From the NCBI RefSeq assembly GCF_011306175.1, contig NZ_CP049913.1:248001-312000 (forward strand): a stretch of DNA of 64,000 bases, given 5' to 3'. The position numbers and the translations under genes were made by a program. This DNA is from Vibrio sp. HDW18 (GTDB taxonomy: Bacteria; Pseudomonadota; Gammaproteobacteria; Enterobacterales; Vibrionaceae). Under the pieces are notes generated by a model. It saw only the letters and a list, made by a program, of their open reading frames with translations, did not search any database and was not told the origin of the DNA. Positions 34,508-42,720 of this stretch are shown here, piece after piece (positions within the stretch are counted from its first letter, which is position 1; each line of letters opens with the position of its first letter).

Positions 34508-35233
34508 TTAATCAGCCAATATGCGCCGAACTAATTGGCATTGCCAAGCATAAGGTAAGCTACCCAGTAGGCGGATTAGCCAAGTAAAGCGCCGCGGAAA
34601 ATAGATCTGTGCCAACTCTCGATCCAATCCAGAACGGATCTCTTGGGCCGCTCGCTCAACAGAGATCATCATTGGCATTACAAACGTATTGCGTTGAGTT
34701 AAGGGGGTCGCGACAAAGCCAGGAAAAATAGTCGTCACTTGAATACCGAGCGGATACCAATCGAGTTGCAGTGTGCGTGCAAGATAAGCCACTGCCGCTT
34801 TAGATGCACCGTAGGCTTGTGCGCGGGGCAACGCCAACTCACTTGCAATCGAGCCCACAATCGCAACCCGATGACCACGCGCTAAATAAGGTTGGATCGC
34901 CTCAATAACCGTAGCAACGCCAAGCACATTAACGTTAAATACCCGCCTCATCAGCGCGCTATCCATCTTGCCCTGATTGATATATTCGCAATCACCGGCA
35001 TTTAAAATCCAAAGTTCGGGCTGACTAGGTAATTTTGCTAATGCAATTTTGGTGGCCAGCTCATCGGTCACATCAAAAACCAGCGGATAAATGTTGGGAA
35101 AATCTAAATGCAGGGTTTGTAGAATCTGTTCGTTGCGCCCACAGGCGATGACTGTCCAGCCGTCTTTGGCATAATCTAGTGCCAGTTGTTTACCAATCCC
35201 GGAAGTCGCCCCGGTGATCAAAACCGATTTCAT
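34508..35233 (-). CDS. Short-chain dehydrogenase/reductase
   Basis: A 241-residue classical SDR. Cofactor motif TGATSGIGKQLA is at residues 7-18, NAG appears in WILNAGD (usually NNAG), the catalytic Ser is in IVGSIASELALP, and Tyr/Lys are in AYGASKAAVAYLA. It starts by a four-base ATGA overlap with the SnoaL-like gene. Substrate unknown; operon context suggests a lipid-derived carbonyl. Confidence 0.87.
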   Translation of the reverse strand: MKSVLITGATSGIGKQLALDYAKDGWTVIACGRNEQILQTLHLDFPNIYPLVFDVTDELATKIALAKLPSQPELWILNAGDCEYINQGKMDSALMRRVFNVNVLGVATVIEAIQPYLARGHRVAIVGSIASELALPRAQAYGASKAAVAYLARTLQLDWYPLGIQVTTIFPGFVATPLTQRNTFVMPMMISVERAAQEIRSGLDRELAQIYFPRRFTWLIRLLGSLPYAWQCQLVRRILAD

Positions 35234-35649
35234 TGGCCTAGTCTCCGTCTGATAGTACGGATAAGTGACCCTAATATAGGCAACCGCTCATAAAGCATTT
35301 GTCCCATATCAAAATAATCACGGTGATAGATCACTTTGTCATCCGCAAAGCGCAAATAACTCACACCATTAACACGAACTGGTTGTCCTTTGGCTAATTT
35401 GGGATGCCGTAGGTACATTGTCCATATTAAAAAGGCCCCCGCGTCTACGCTGTACTGCTCGTCAATCACAAAACGACAACGTTCAACATTTTGATATAAC
35501 GTTGCAAAATAATCAGTGAGAGCTTGAACCCCTTGAATACGATGGGCGGGATCTTCAAATACCACATTGTGATGGTAGATTTCGGGTAATTTGTGTAATT
35601 GTGTTTTATCGATATGCTGATAAAAACACGCAACATGTTGTACGTCCAT
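35230..35649 (-). CDS. SnoaL-like / nuclear transport factor 2 family protein
   Basis: 139 residues of NTF2-like alpha+beta fold: FYQHIDKTQLHKLPEIYHHNVVFEDPAHRIQGVQALTDYFATLYQNV is the typical start of SnoaL-like proteins. No catalytic residues can be assigned. It is the first gene of the eight-gene operon, with AGGG about nine bases before the ATG. Members sit beside rpoE-chrR and photolyase genes in other gammaproteobacteria, but no such regulator gene is present here. Confidence 0.78.
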   Translation of the reverse strand: MDVQHVACFYQHIDKTQLHKLPEIYHHNVVFEDPAHRIQGVQALTDYFATLYQNVERCRFVIDEQYSVDAGAFLIWTMYLRHPKLAKGQPVRVNGVSYLRFADDKVIYHRDYFDMGQMLYERLPILGSLIRTIRRRLGQ

Positions 35650-35828
35650 AATGCTAATCCCTAGCGTTATACAACGATAAGAAGTTAATCCTGCATTACA
35701 ACCATAGTTGACTTTATAGCCTTGTACAATATTCGCTCGATATGCCGTTAATGACTTAAGGCTATAAAATAAATCGCTTGAGCAGGCAACTAACTACACT
35801 ACCCGCATGCTTTATTGCTAATCGAAAT

Positions 35829-35930
35829 TATACCCAAACAACTTGGAGTTGCAGGTAGGCGGCAAGTGAGTGAGTACCCATCAGCATAGGCAAACTATGT
35901 GATTGGGGTGAGCGAACATAGCTAACAACG
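35829..35930. repeat. Truncated ERIC element abutting rcnA
   Basis: From TATACCCAAACAACTTGGAG onward this 102-base segment follows the full ERIC copy at 38699-38824 closely, then stops at the complement of the rcnA stop codon (35931). The last ~25 bases of the element are missing. The boundary suggests that the rcn cassette entered at, or was joined to, this repeat. Confidence 0.85.
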
Positions 35931-36779
35931 TTAACTCATCAGTGAAAGGTAACCATATACTCCCATGTATAAACCCACTGCACTAATCAAGATGCCGGAT
36001 AGATAGGGCGCTCGGCGTGCAACATCATTCAATCCACGCCATCTAGATGTCGCCTTTTGTACCCCGACTGAAGCAACAACACCTACCGCAACAAGGGTCA
36101 GTGCTAGGCCGATACTAAACGAAATAACTAAAGTCGCACCCAATATCATCGCTTTAAGCTGTAAACAAATAAGTAGGATAGTGATAGCTGCGGGGCATGG
36201 AATCAGCCCTCCGGTTAAACCAAAAACAAGTATTTGCCCATTCGTTACCTCTCTATTTTCAAAATGCTTTTGAATATCCAGAGCATGGGCTTGCTCATGA
36301 GCATCTTGATACTCTTTATGATCACATCCAGAGCAAGAATCACTATCAAAGTGCACATCGAAGTCATGTGTATGACCATGCTCAGTATCGACAATTTGAT
36401 TGGTCCATTGATGATCATGGTGCTGATCCTTATGCCAAGCTCGTTGATGACGCCATGTTCTCCAAAACATCCATAAACCAGTCAAAACAATAATTACCCC
36501 AGAGATAAGCTGCATCCATGGCTCCACAGCTTCAGGCGTAAATTTACGACTGATATACATACCTCCAACCGCAATTAGCCACACTACAGCAGTATGCGAT
36601 AGTGTGGCGGCTAACCCCAACATCACAGCCTGCTTAACAGTCCCTTTAACCGCCACAATAAAAGCCGCCATCATCGTTTTTGAATGTCCTGGCTCAAGAC
36701 CATGTAGCGCACCGAGTAAAATAGCGCTAGGAATAAAGAACCATCCATTACCTTGCTGCAGTAGTTCGACAAAATCCAT
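35931..36779 (-). CDS. rcnA: Nickel/cobalt efflux protein RcnA
   Basis: 282 residues with about six membrane segments. The first contains LLGALHGLEPGHSKTMMAAFIVAVKG, the HGLEPGHS metal motif of the NicO/RcnA family. A long His/Asp-rich cytoplasmic loop (about 113-165, with DQHHDHQW, EHGHTHDF and SCSGCDH) would bind metal; the CxxC-like cysteines in it are notable. GLTGGLIPCPAAITILLICL is the second conserved block. It exports Ni2+ and Co2+. AGGGA precedes the ATG. It is divergent from rcnR, with operators between. Confidence 0.93.
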   Translation of the reverse strand: MDFVELLQQGNGWFFIPSAILLGALHGLEPGHSKTMMAAFIVAVKGTVKQAVMLGLAATLSHTAVVWLIAVGGMYISRKFTPEAVEPWMQLISGVIIVLTGLWMFWRTWRHQRAWHKDQHHDHQWTNQIVDTEHGHTHDFDVHFDSDSCSGCDHKEYQDAHEQAHALDIQKHFENREVTNGQILVFGLTGGLIPCPAAITILLICLQLKAMILGATLVISFSIGLALTLVAVGVVASVGVQKATSRWRGLNDVARRAPYLSGILISAVGLYMGVYGYLSLMS

Positions 36780-36817
36780 TATTGTTCCCTGTGATCATTT
36801 CAAATTTGAAACGACTA

Positions 36818-36851
36818 TACTCCCCCCAGTAATTAATACTACCCCCCAGTA
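36818..36851. promoter_or_regulatory. Twin RcnR operators between rcnA and rcnR
   Basis: TACTACCCCCCAGTA (36837-36851) is, on the other strand, TACT-G6-N-AGTA, exactly the RcnR recognition sequence. TACTCCCCCCAGTA (36818-36831) is a second copy lacking the spacer base. TATAAT at 36850-36855 overlaps the first and probably serves rcnR. TTCAAATTTGAA (36799-36810) is an additional palindrome towards rcnA. Confidence 0.9.
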
Positions 36852-36910
36852 TAATCAAATGCTACATTACCGCTAGCGCCACTCATTTAGTCACTCAAAG
36901 AAGATAAACC

Positions 36911-37183
36911 ATGTCACATACGACCAGAGATCAAAAGAAACTCAAAACCCGGGTAAATAAAATACAGGGACAAGTGAATGGGCTAAAAAAAATGCTGGAA
37001 AGGGAGCACGAATGCCAAGATGTGCTGCAGCAGATTGCGGCCATTCGAGGGGCAGTTAATGGCCTGATGCGCGAAGTGATTAAAGGCCACCTACTTGAAC
37101 ACGTTGTACTTGGAGAAGATAAGCAACAACGTCAAGTAGATATGGACATTGTGTTAAAAGTTCTAGACTCCTATATCAAGTAA
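36911..37183 (+). CDS. rcnR: Ni/Co-responsive repressor RcnR
   Basis: A 90-residue CsoR/RcnR-family all-helical repressor. All four Ni/Co ligands of E. coli RcnR are present: His3, Cys35, His60 and His64. This separates it from copper CsoR and formaldehyde FrmR. Basic residues around Arg14 and Lys17 should contact DNA. It binds the G-tract sites in the rcnA-rcnR gap and releases them when metal binds, allowing rcnA expression. Confidence 0.93.
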   Translation: MSHTTRDQKKLKTRVNKIQGQVNGLKKMLEREHECQDVLQQIAAIRGAVNGLMREVIKGHLLEHVVLGEDKQQRQVDMDIVLKVLDSYIK

Positions 37184-37294
37184 TCTACACCAATCGTTTT
37201 TATGCACAAGCTGGATTAAAAAGTGGGCAAACCTATCTCTGCCCAACAAAATGGCTTGATGATTCATCACGCTGCTGGCGACTGATAAAGTGAA

Positions 37295-37327
37295 AAAGGT
37301 CTGACATGATTGCCAGACCTTTATTTT
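37295..37327. terminator. Bidirectional terminator between rcnR and htpX
   Basis: AAAGGTCTG (37295-37303) pairs with CAGACCTTT (37314-37322), followed by T-rich sequence on both strands. A second, smaller inverted repeat TGGGCA/TGCCCA lies at 37224-37245 nearer rcnR. Confidence 0.75.
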
Positions 37328-37356
37328 ATAAATTAAGAAGAGAGTACAGTTTTTAC

Positions 37357-38220
37357 TTACAAATTACGCAGTGCGGCAATCCGTTTTTCGAGTGGTGGGT
37401 GAGTCATCATCAGTTCAGATAAAGAACGCTTACCGTTGATGCCGAATGCCATCATCGAACCTTCAAGTTGCGACTCTTGGCCCATTTTTAGGCGCTCTAA
37501 TGCGGCAATCATTTTGTGCTTACCCACCAATTGCGCAGCACCTGCATCGGCATAAAACTCACGGCGACGGCTATACCACATGGTAATAAAGCTGGCTAAT
37601 AAGCCAAATACCAACTCAAGAACCATAGATACCGCAAAATAAATCATGGTGTTACTGCCCTGACCCTCTTCTGAATCCCGAGAGGCGACAATATTGGCAA
37701 TAAAGCGCGATAAGAAGATCACGAAGGTATTCACCACACCTTGCATTAAGGTCATGGTCACCATATCACCATTAGCGATATGGCTCACTTCGTGGGCTAA
37801 AACCGCTTCCGCTTCATCACGCGTCATGTTGTGCAGCAAACCTGTCGAAACGGCAACCAGTGAATCATCACGTTTCGCTCCGGTCGCAAATGCGTTGATA
37901 TCTGGAGAGTCATAAATCGCTACGGTTGGCATACCAATACCCGCTTGCTCTGCTTGACGACGCACAGTATGTAATAACCAGTGCTCAATTTCGTTACGAG
38001 GGTTTTCAATCACCACGCCATTGACTGAGCGCAGAGCAATGCTTTTCGACATCAGCAACGAGATAAAAGCCCCGCCGAAACCAAAAACGGCGGCCATAAC
38101 CAGTAGCCCAGACAAACTGCCTGGTTGCATGCCGGTTACTGCATACACAATATTCAAAACAACACTTAGCACCATAATTACAGCAAGGTTGGTGGCTAAG
38201 AATAACAAAATACGTTTCAT
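37357..38220 (-). CDS. htpX: Membrane zinc protease HtpX
   Basis: A 287-residue M48 metalloprotease of the inner membrane. Two N-terminal membrane segments (about 5-28 and 38-58) are followed by the zinc motif HEVSH at 143-147, two further hydrophobic segments, and the third ligand in [12 protein letters not shown] (around residue 223). It degrades damaged membrane proteins and is normally part of the envelope stress response. Single gene, convergent with rcnR. Confidence 0.95.
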   Translation of the reverse strand: MKRILLFLATNLAVIMVLSVVLNIVYAVTGMQPGSLSGLLVMAAVFGFGGAFISLLMSKSIALRSVNGVVIENPRNEIEHWLLHTVRRQAEQAGIGMPTVAIYDSPDINAFATGAKRDDSLVAVSTGLLHNMTRDEAEAVLAHEVSHIANGDMVTMTLMQGVVNTFVIFLSRFIANIVASRDSEEGQGSNTMIYFAVSMVLELVFGLLASFITMWYSRRREFYADAGAAQLVGKHKMIAALERLKMGQESQLEGSMMAFGINGKRSLSELMMTHPPLEKRIAALRNL

Positions 38221-38380
38221 GACTTACTCTCCGAACAACACGGCTCAACTAGGATGATGCGCCAATTTATCACACATCATTTATTATTATTTATAAACCT
38301 ATGTTCTTCGATTTAAAAAACAAGGTTAAGCAATAAATTGCAACATTTAATGTCTTACCTACAGTGACTCAACGCTGAGC

Positions 38381-38403
38381 TATACTCAAAATACTTGAGT
38401 ATA
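38381..38403. repeat. 23-bp perfect dyad, ERIC-end-like
   Basis: TATACTCAA (38381-38389) and TTGAGTATA (38395-38403) are a perfect 9-bp inverted repeat with a 5-base centre. The sequence also resembles the left terminus of ERIC (TATACCCAAACAACTTGAAG), so it may be an ERIC fragment rather than an operator. Confidence 0.5.
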
Positions 38404-38502
38404 GACAGGAGTCATCTTGAGCCAGAGTTCGCCAAGCCATCAAGGGCGACAAAAATACAATGCCAACGTCACCACCATTTCACCATCAGCAAAGGAAAAC
38501 TT

Positions 38503-38682
38503 ATGGTTGAAGCAAATAGCTACCAAATGGCGATTGATTTACTTTGCTGCCATTTAGGTATTGATGAACAACAAGCACGGATCCAACTTGGGTTAGCACC
38601 TAATCCACAAAATCTGCAACAGCGCATTATCGATACACAGCAATCGTTACTGGGCTTCGATGGCAAATCTTCTGCCAACTAG
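38503..38682 (+). CDS. Small hypothetical protein, 59 residues
   Basis: Starts at ATG 38503 behind a good AAAGGAAAA site. Protein: MVEANSYQMAIDLLCCHLGI, then DEQQARIQLGLAPNP and a glutamine-rich tail. It looks helical and soluble, reminiscent of a small ANTAR- or UBA-like three-helix fold, but I do not recognise a family. The frame is open back to a TTG at 38395, giving up to 95 codons, without a ribosome-binding site for that start. It stands alone between htpX and the full-length ERIC element. The start with its ribosome-binding site and normal codon use support a real gene. Confidence 0.6.
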   Translation: MVEANSYQMAIDLLCCHLGIDEQQARIQLGLAPNPQNLQQRIIDTQQSLLGFDGKSSAN

Positions 38683-38698
38683 ATAATCAGCGCCGCAA

Positions 38699-38824
38699 TA
38701 TACCCAAACAACTTGAAGTTGCAGGTAGGCGGCAAGTGAGTGAATCCCCATGAGCATAGACAAACTATGTGATTGGGGTGAACGAACGTCGCCAACACCG
38801 CTGCAGCTTCAAGTCGGAAGGGTA
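38699..38824. repeat. Full-length ERIC element
   Basis: About 126 bases from TATACCCAAACAACTTGAAG to CAGCTTCAAGTCGGAAGGGT. The ends are imperfect inverted repeats (ACTTGAAGTTGCAG versus CTGCAGCTTCAAGT) and the centre has the AACTATGTGATTGGGGTGA block. This matches the ERIC family as seen in Vibrio. It lies 17 bases after the small gene and before the bioD terminator. Confidence 0.9.
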
Positions 38825-38850
38825 TGGCTGATAAGTTTACCGACCGATAC

Positions 38851-38880
38851 GAAAAAGGCGGCTCGTGTAGAGCCGCCTTT
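38851..38880 (-). terminator. Terminator of bioBFCD operon
   Basis: AAAGGCGGCTC (38854-38864) pairs with GAGCCGCCTTT (38870-38880), with an A run at 38852-38856 that gives T in the minus-strand transcript. It lies 10 bases after the bioD stop. Confidence 0.85.
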
Positions 38881-38890
38881 CAACTTTCAA

Positions 38891-39586
38891 TCACGCGACG
38901 GTGACGGAAGCTAACAGCGGTTCCAACTGGATATATTTGCCCAACTCTTGGCGTTTCGCCTTGGGAATATAGGGAATTTCACCGAGTTTTGGTGCTCCGA
39001 TCCGAGCTTCAAGGTGTTCGATAATTTCAGCATAATGTTCGGTGCCAGGATTAACTCGGTTGGCAACCCAGCCAATCAGTGGTAAACCATCAGCTCGGAT
39101 CGCTTCAGCAGTCAAAATGGCATGACTTAGGCAGCCAAGCTTAATCCCAACCACCAAAATAACCGGCAATTGCTGTTGTTTAACCCAACTCGATAAACAA
39201 TCTGCATCGGATGTTGGTACACGCCAACCACCTGCACCTTCGACCACGACCAATTGCGCCTGTTGTTGATGTTGAGCCAGTTTATGACTCAATATCGCAT
39301 AATCAATCGTCACATTTTCATGTTTAGCGGCAATATGGGGAGAGGTCGGTAAGGCCAGCGGGTAAGGATTGACATCCTCATAAGGCATCGCCACGGTGGC
39401 GACTTGCATCAGATGCAGTGCATCACAGTTTCGATAACCAAACTCTGTTTTCTCGCTTCCCGCCGCGACAGGTTTATAACCAATCGTGGTGATATTGTGT
39501 GCTGCTAGCGCCTGTAAAATCGCTTTTGATGCGACTGTTTTCCCTACGTCGGTATCCGTCCCTGCGATAAAAATTGCATTTTTCAT
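38891..39586 (-). CDS. bioD: Dethiobiotin synthetase
   Basis: A 231-residue P-loop ligase: [20 protein letters not shown] carries the Walker A (about 8-15), [12 protein letters not shown] the second active-site loop. It closes the ureido ring of dethiobiotin using CO2 and ATP. The start ATG 39586 overlaps the bioC stop as ATGA; the open frame extends seven codons upstream but without reason. Last gene of bioBFCD. Confidence 0.95.
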   Translation of the reverse strand: MKNAIFIAGTDTDVGKTVASKAILQALAAHNITTIGYKPVAAGSEKTEFGYRNCDALHLMQVATVAMPYEDVNPYPLALPTSPHIAAKHENVTIDYAILSHKLAQHQQQAQLVVVEGAGGWRVPTSDADCLSSWVKQQQLPVILVVGIKLGCLSHAILTAEAIRADGLPLIGWVANRVNPGTEHYAEIIEHLEARIGAPKLGEIPYIPKAKRQELGKYIQLEPLLASVTVA

Positions 39587-40401
39587 CGGTGAATAACCCC
39601 TAAACAAACCTGATACGTGGCTGGCACAAGACCGTGTTGATTACGGAAAGCTTGATAAGCTGACTCCACTTTTGCCAACGTTCGACGGCTAATCAGCCCT
39701 GTTGAACGTTCACTGACATGGGTCGCACCGATCCCTTTTAGATCGCGCATCAGTGCAAAGGCCGTCTCATACCAAACCCTCATGGTTACCCAGTCTAAGC
39801 GATGTTGCATACATTCAGCTTGCGCTAACGCAAGCTTTACCTGATTGCAGGTAATGAATGAATTGATATGACGATGCTGATCAACGCTGTGCCAAGCCTG
39901 TTCTAATTCAAATAGCGATCCTTCAAGCAAGGTAGAAATGAATGCTTGGCCACCCGGTTTCAGTACGCGGCGAATTTCTTGTAGCGGTAAGGATAAATCG
40001 TCACACCACTGCAAGGCTAAGCTGGAAAACACCATATCAAAGCGAGCGGAGATAAAAGGCAACTGCTCAGCATCAGCCAACTGATAATCCATGCCGCGAT
40101 CACCACAGCGTTGATGCGCTTGCTCAAGCATGACAGACGAGAGATCGGCACACATTACATCAGCACCACGCTCACGCAATAGAGCAGAAAAATAACCGGT
40201 CCCACAACCGAGATCGAGCACTTGTAGCCCATCTAACCGAGTCGGCATTTTGTCCAGTAAACGCCACCCCACTTGGCGTTGAAAGGCAGCGTGTTGATCA
40301 TAATGCGCCGCTGCTTTACCAAACGCGTGGGCAATCGCTGTTTTGTCTTTCAATACCGCGCTCAATTGAGCTGCAACACATGATTCTGCCACAATAGTCA
40401 T
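39583..40401 (-). CDS. bioC: Malonyl-ACP O-methyltransferase BioC
   Basis: A 272-residue SAM methyltransferase that caps malonyl-ACP to start pimelate synthesis. Motif [20 protein letters not shown] is at about 61-79, then [16 protein letters not shown] and [15 protein letters not shown]. The N-terminal [20 protein letters not shown] is characteristic of BioC. It overlaps bioF by four bases and bioD by four. Confidence 0.95.
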   Translation of the reverse strand: MTIVAESCVAAQLSAVLKDKTAIAHAFGKAAAHYDQHAAFQRQVGWRLLDKMPTRLDGLQVLDLGCGTGYFSALLRERGADVMCADLSSVMLEQAHQRCGDRGMDYQLADAEQLPFISARFDMVFSSLALQWCDDLSLPLQEIRRVLKPGGQAFISTLLEGSLFELEQAWHSVDQHRHINSFITCNQVKLALAQAECMQHRLDWVTMRVWYETAFALMRDLKGIGATHVSERSTGLISRRTLAKVESAYQAFRNQHGLVPATYQVCLGVIHR

Positions 40402-41549
40402 GCTCTAAACTCCATCACAGCCGCTAATTGCTCTGCCAGATGTTGTACTTGTCGCTTAGTGTGGGCGGCGGTCAAGGTAATGCGTAACCGCGCGCTACCC
40501 TTAGCAACCGTTGGCGGACGGATCGCACTGACCCAAACGCCCTGCTGTTTAAGCTGATCAGCGACCCTCATCGCATGCTCACTACGGCCTAATAACCAAG
40601 GTTTGATCGGGGTTTGAGTGGCGATAAAACCAGGAAGATCTCGACACTGTTCATCAAAGTACGCCATCAGCTCAGCCAGCTTTTCTCTGCGCCAAGCTTG
40701 GCTTTGGATCATACGTGCCGCTTGAGTTAAGGCGTACGCCTGCGCGGGAGGCATTGCGGTGGAATAGACGTGATGGCGCGCAAATTGGGTCAGATAATCG
40801 CCCACTTGCGCATCACACAACACTGCAGCGCCAGCCAAGCCAAACGCTTTGCCAAAGGTGACCACCAAAATATTCGGTTGAATGCCGGCGGCTTGGCAAC
40901 TTCCCGCACCATGCTTACCAAGCACACCAATCCCATGCGCGTCATCGACCATCAACCAAGCGCGCGGTTTCACTAGCGCTGCGATTTGTGCCAAAGGTGC
41001 GCAGTCGCCATCCATGCTAAACACCCCTTCAGTGACCACTAAGGTATTGGTTGCTTGACGCAGTAATTGATTGAGATGATCAATATTATTGTGCTTAAAG
41101 CGTTGCAGCGTGGCAGGGCTTAATCGGCCCGCTTCGATCAATGAAGCATGATTGAGTTTATCTTGCAGCAGCACATCGCCTTTTTCGAGCAACGTAAACA
41201 GCACAGCTTGATTCGCACTAAATCCTGAGCTGAATAAAATCGCGCGCGGATAGCCCAGCCAATCACACAGCTCGCGCTCCAACTCTGCATGCGTGGTACT
41301 AAAACCCGTGACCATCGGTGATGCGCCACTGCCGGCACCAAAACGGCTCAAACCGGTTTGCCAAGCTTGGATCAGTTCAGCATCATTGGCCAAACCAAGA
41401 TAATCGTTACTGGAAAAATTTGAGTAGCGACGATCAAACAGAGCCAACTCACCCGCGCTACTTCGGTCTAGCTGTTGCAGTTGGCGAGTCAGCCCACCCT
41501 GCTCACGTTCGGTGAGCGCTTGTATAATGCGGGATTTAAAGTGCGGCAT
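40398..41549 (-). CDS. bioF: 8-amino-7-oxononanoate synthase
   Basis: About 383 residues of alpha-oxoamine synthase fold. Motifs are [40 protein letters not shown] and [15 protein letters not shown] with the PLP lysine. It joins pimeloyl-ACP and alanine. I chose ATG 41549 (MPHFKSRI); ATGs at 41552 and 41564 in frame are alternatives, and none has a clear ribosome-binding site. The start overlaps the end of bioB by 14 bases, so translation is probably coupled. Confidence 0.93.
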   Translation of the reverse strand: MPHFKSRIIQALTEREQGGLTRQLQQLDRSSAGELALFDRRYSNFSSNDYLGLANDAELIQAWQTGLSRFGAGSGASPMVTGFSTTHAELERELCDWLGYPRAILFSSGFSANQAVLFTLLEKGDVLLQDKLNHASLIEAGRLSPATLQRFKHNNIDHLNQLLRQATNTLVVTEGVFSMDGDCAPLAQIAALVKPRAWLMVDDAHGIGVLGKHGAGSCQAAGIQPNILVVTFGKAFGLAGAAVLCDAQVGDYLTQFARHHVYSTAMPPAQAYALTQAARMIQSQAWRREKLAELMAYFDEQCRDLPGFIATQTPIKPWLLGRSEHAMRVADQLKQQGVWVSAIRPPTVAKGSARLRITLTAAHTKRQVQHLAEQLAAVMEFRA

Positions 41550-42588
41550 CATAGAATAAATCATTGGCGGTTGGGCGTGCAGCTACGCGTTCAACCACTC
41601 GATCCAGCAGTTCATTTTCGGTGATTTGATCAGGCTTTTGCGCAACTTGTTCACGGTTAATTCCTAGCTTTTTAAACAGCAACATATCGCTGTCTTCGGC
41701 TGGATTGGGGGTGGTCAGTAGCTTGCAACCATAGAAAATCGAATTGGCGCCCGCCATAAAACACAACGCTTGCATCTGCTCATTCATCTGCTCACGCCCC
41801 GCTGACAGGCGGACCGCAGATTTCGGCATCATGATCCGCGCCAGCGCAATCAAACGTATAAAATCAAACGGCTCGACATCATCCACTTGCTCTAGTGGCG
41901 TGCCCTTCACTTTAACCAGCATATTGATCGGCACACTTTCAGGCTGTGTCGGTAAATTCGCCAGCTCAACCAATAATCCAGCGCGGTCATTGACGCTTTC
42001 CCCCATGCCGATAATCCCACCCGAGCAGATCTTCATCCCAGCATCACGCACATGTGACAAAGTATCCAAGCGATCTTGGTAGGTTCGTGTGGTGATGATG
42101 TTGCCATAGAATTCAGGTGAGGTATCGAGGTTATGGTTGTAGTAGTCCAGCCCCGCTTGCGCCAATTGCTGCGCTTGATCTGGCGTCAACATACCCAGCG
42201 TCATGCAGGTTTCTAGCCCCATATCCTTGACGCCGCGGATCATCTCTTTAAGCTGCGGCATATCACGCTCTTTCGGATTCTTCCACGCCGCGCCCATACA
42301 AAAACGGGTCGAGCCTGAATTTTTAGCTTTTTGCGCCGCATCCAACACACGCTCGACTTCCATCAAACGCTCTTTATCTACATCCGTACGATAGTGAGCA
42401 CTTTGTGGGCAATATTTGCAATCTTCTGGGCAGGCGCCAGTTTTGATCGACAGCAGCGTGCTGACCTGCACATGGTTGTGCGGATGATGAAGACGATGCA
42501 CCTGCTGCGCTTCAAACAGCAGATCCATAAAAGGTTGATCCAGTAACGCGTTAACCTCAGCAACCGTCCAGTTGTGACGAACTTCCAC
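41536..42588 (-). CDS. bioB: Biotin synthase
   Basis: A 350-residue radical SAM enzyme that inserts sulfur into dethiobiotin. The 4Fe-4S cysteines are Cys53, Cys57 and Cys60 in [12 protein letters not shown]. Further family blocks are [24 protein letters not shown] and [28 protein letters not shown]. First gene of bioBFCD, divergent from bioA, with promoter and candidate BirA operator in between. Confidence 0.97.
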   Translation of the reverse strand: MEVRHNWTVAEVNALLDQPFMDLLFEAQQVHRLHHPHNHVQVSTLLSIKTGACPEDCKYCPQSAHYRTDVDKERLMEVERVLDAAQKAKNSGSTRFCMGAAWKNPKERDMPQLKEMIRGVKDMGLETCMTLGMLTPDQAQQLAQAGLDYYNHNLDTSPEFYGNIITTRTYQDRLDTLSHVRDAGMKICSGGIIGMGESVNDRAGLLVELANLPTQPESVPINMLVKVKGTPLEQVDDVEPFDFIRLIALARIMMPKSAVRLSAGREQMNEQMQALCFMAGANSIFYGCKLLTTPNPAEDSDMLLFKKLGINREQVAQKPDQITENELLDRVVERVAARPTANDLFYDAAL

Positions 42589-42627
42589 GTGTAATCCTTA
42601 TTGGAGTTATTGGTTTTATGCTTGGCT

Positions 42628-42655
42628 AGTCTACTGACAGGCGTTAGACTGTCAA
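42628..42655 (-). promoter_or_regulatory. Candidate bioB promoter with overlapping BirA-type operator
   Basis: On the minus strand TTGACA (42655-42650) and TAGACT (42633-42628) are 16 bases apart. TGACAG (42635-42640) and CTGTCA (42649-42654) form an inverted repeat within the same segment. A repressor bound here would block the promoter. BirA is the expected regulator from gene context, but the sequence is not an obvious copy of the E. coli bio operator. Confidence 0.55.
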
Positions 42656-42720
42656 CAACAAGAAAATCACAACGTTTACATATGATTATTAATTAATCTT
42701 TTATTAATTTTGGAATGATG

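Noticed and set aside
35650-35760. ECF11/ChrR-type promoter upstream of the SnoaL-like gene
   Set aside because: Some similarity to -10/-35 words was seen but not a clear match, so no promoter is claimed.
38417-38559. A 47-codon frame starting TTG behind CAGGAG
   Set aside because: Composition is not protein-like and it overlaps the better-supported 59-codon gene; kept only as a remark.
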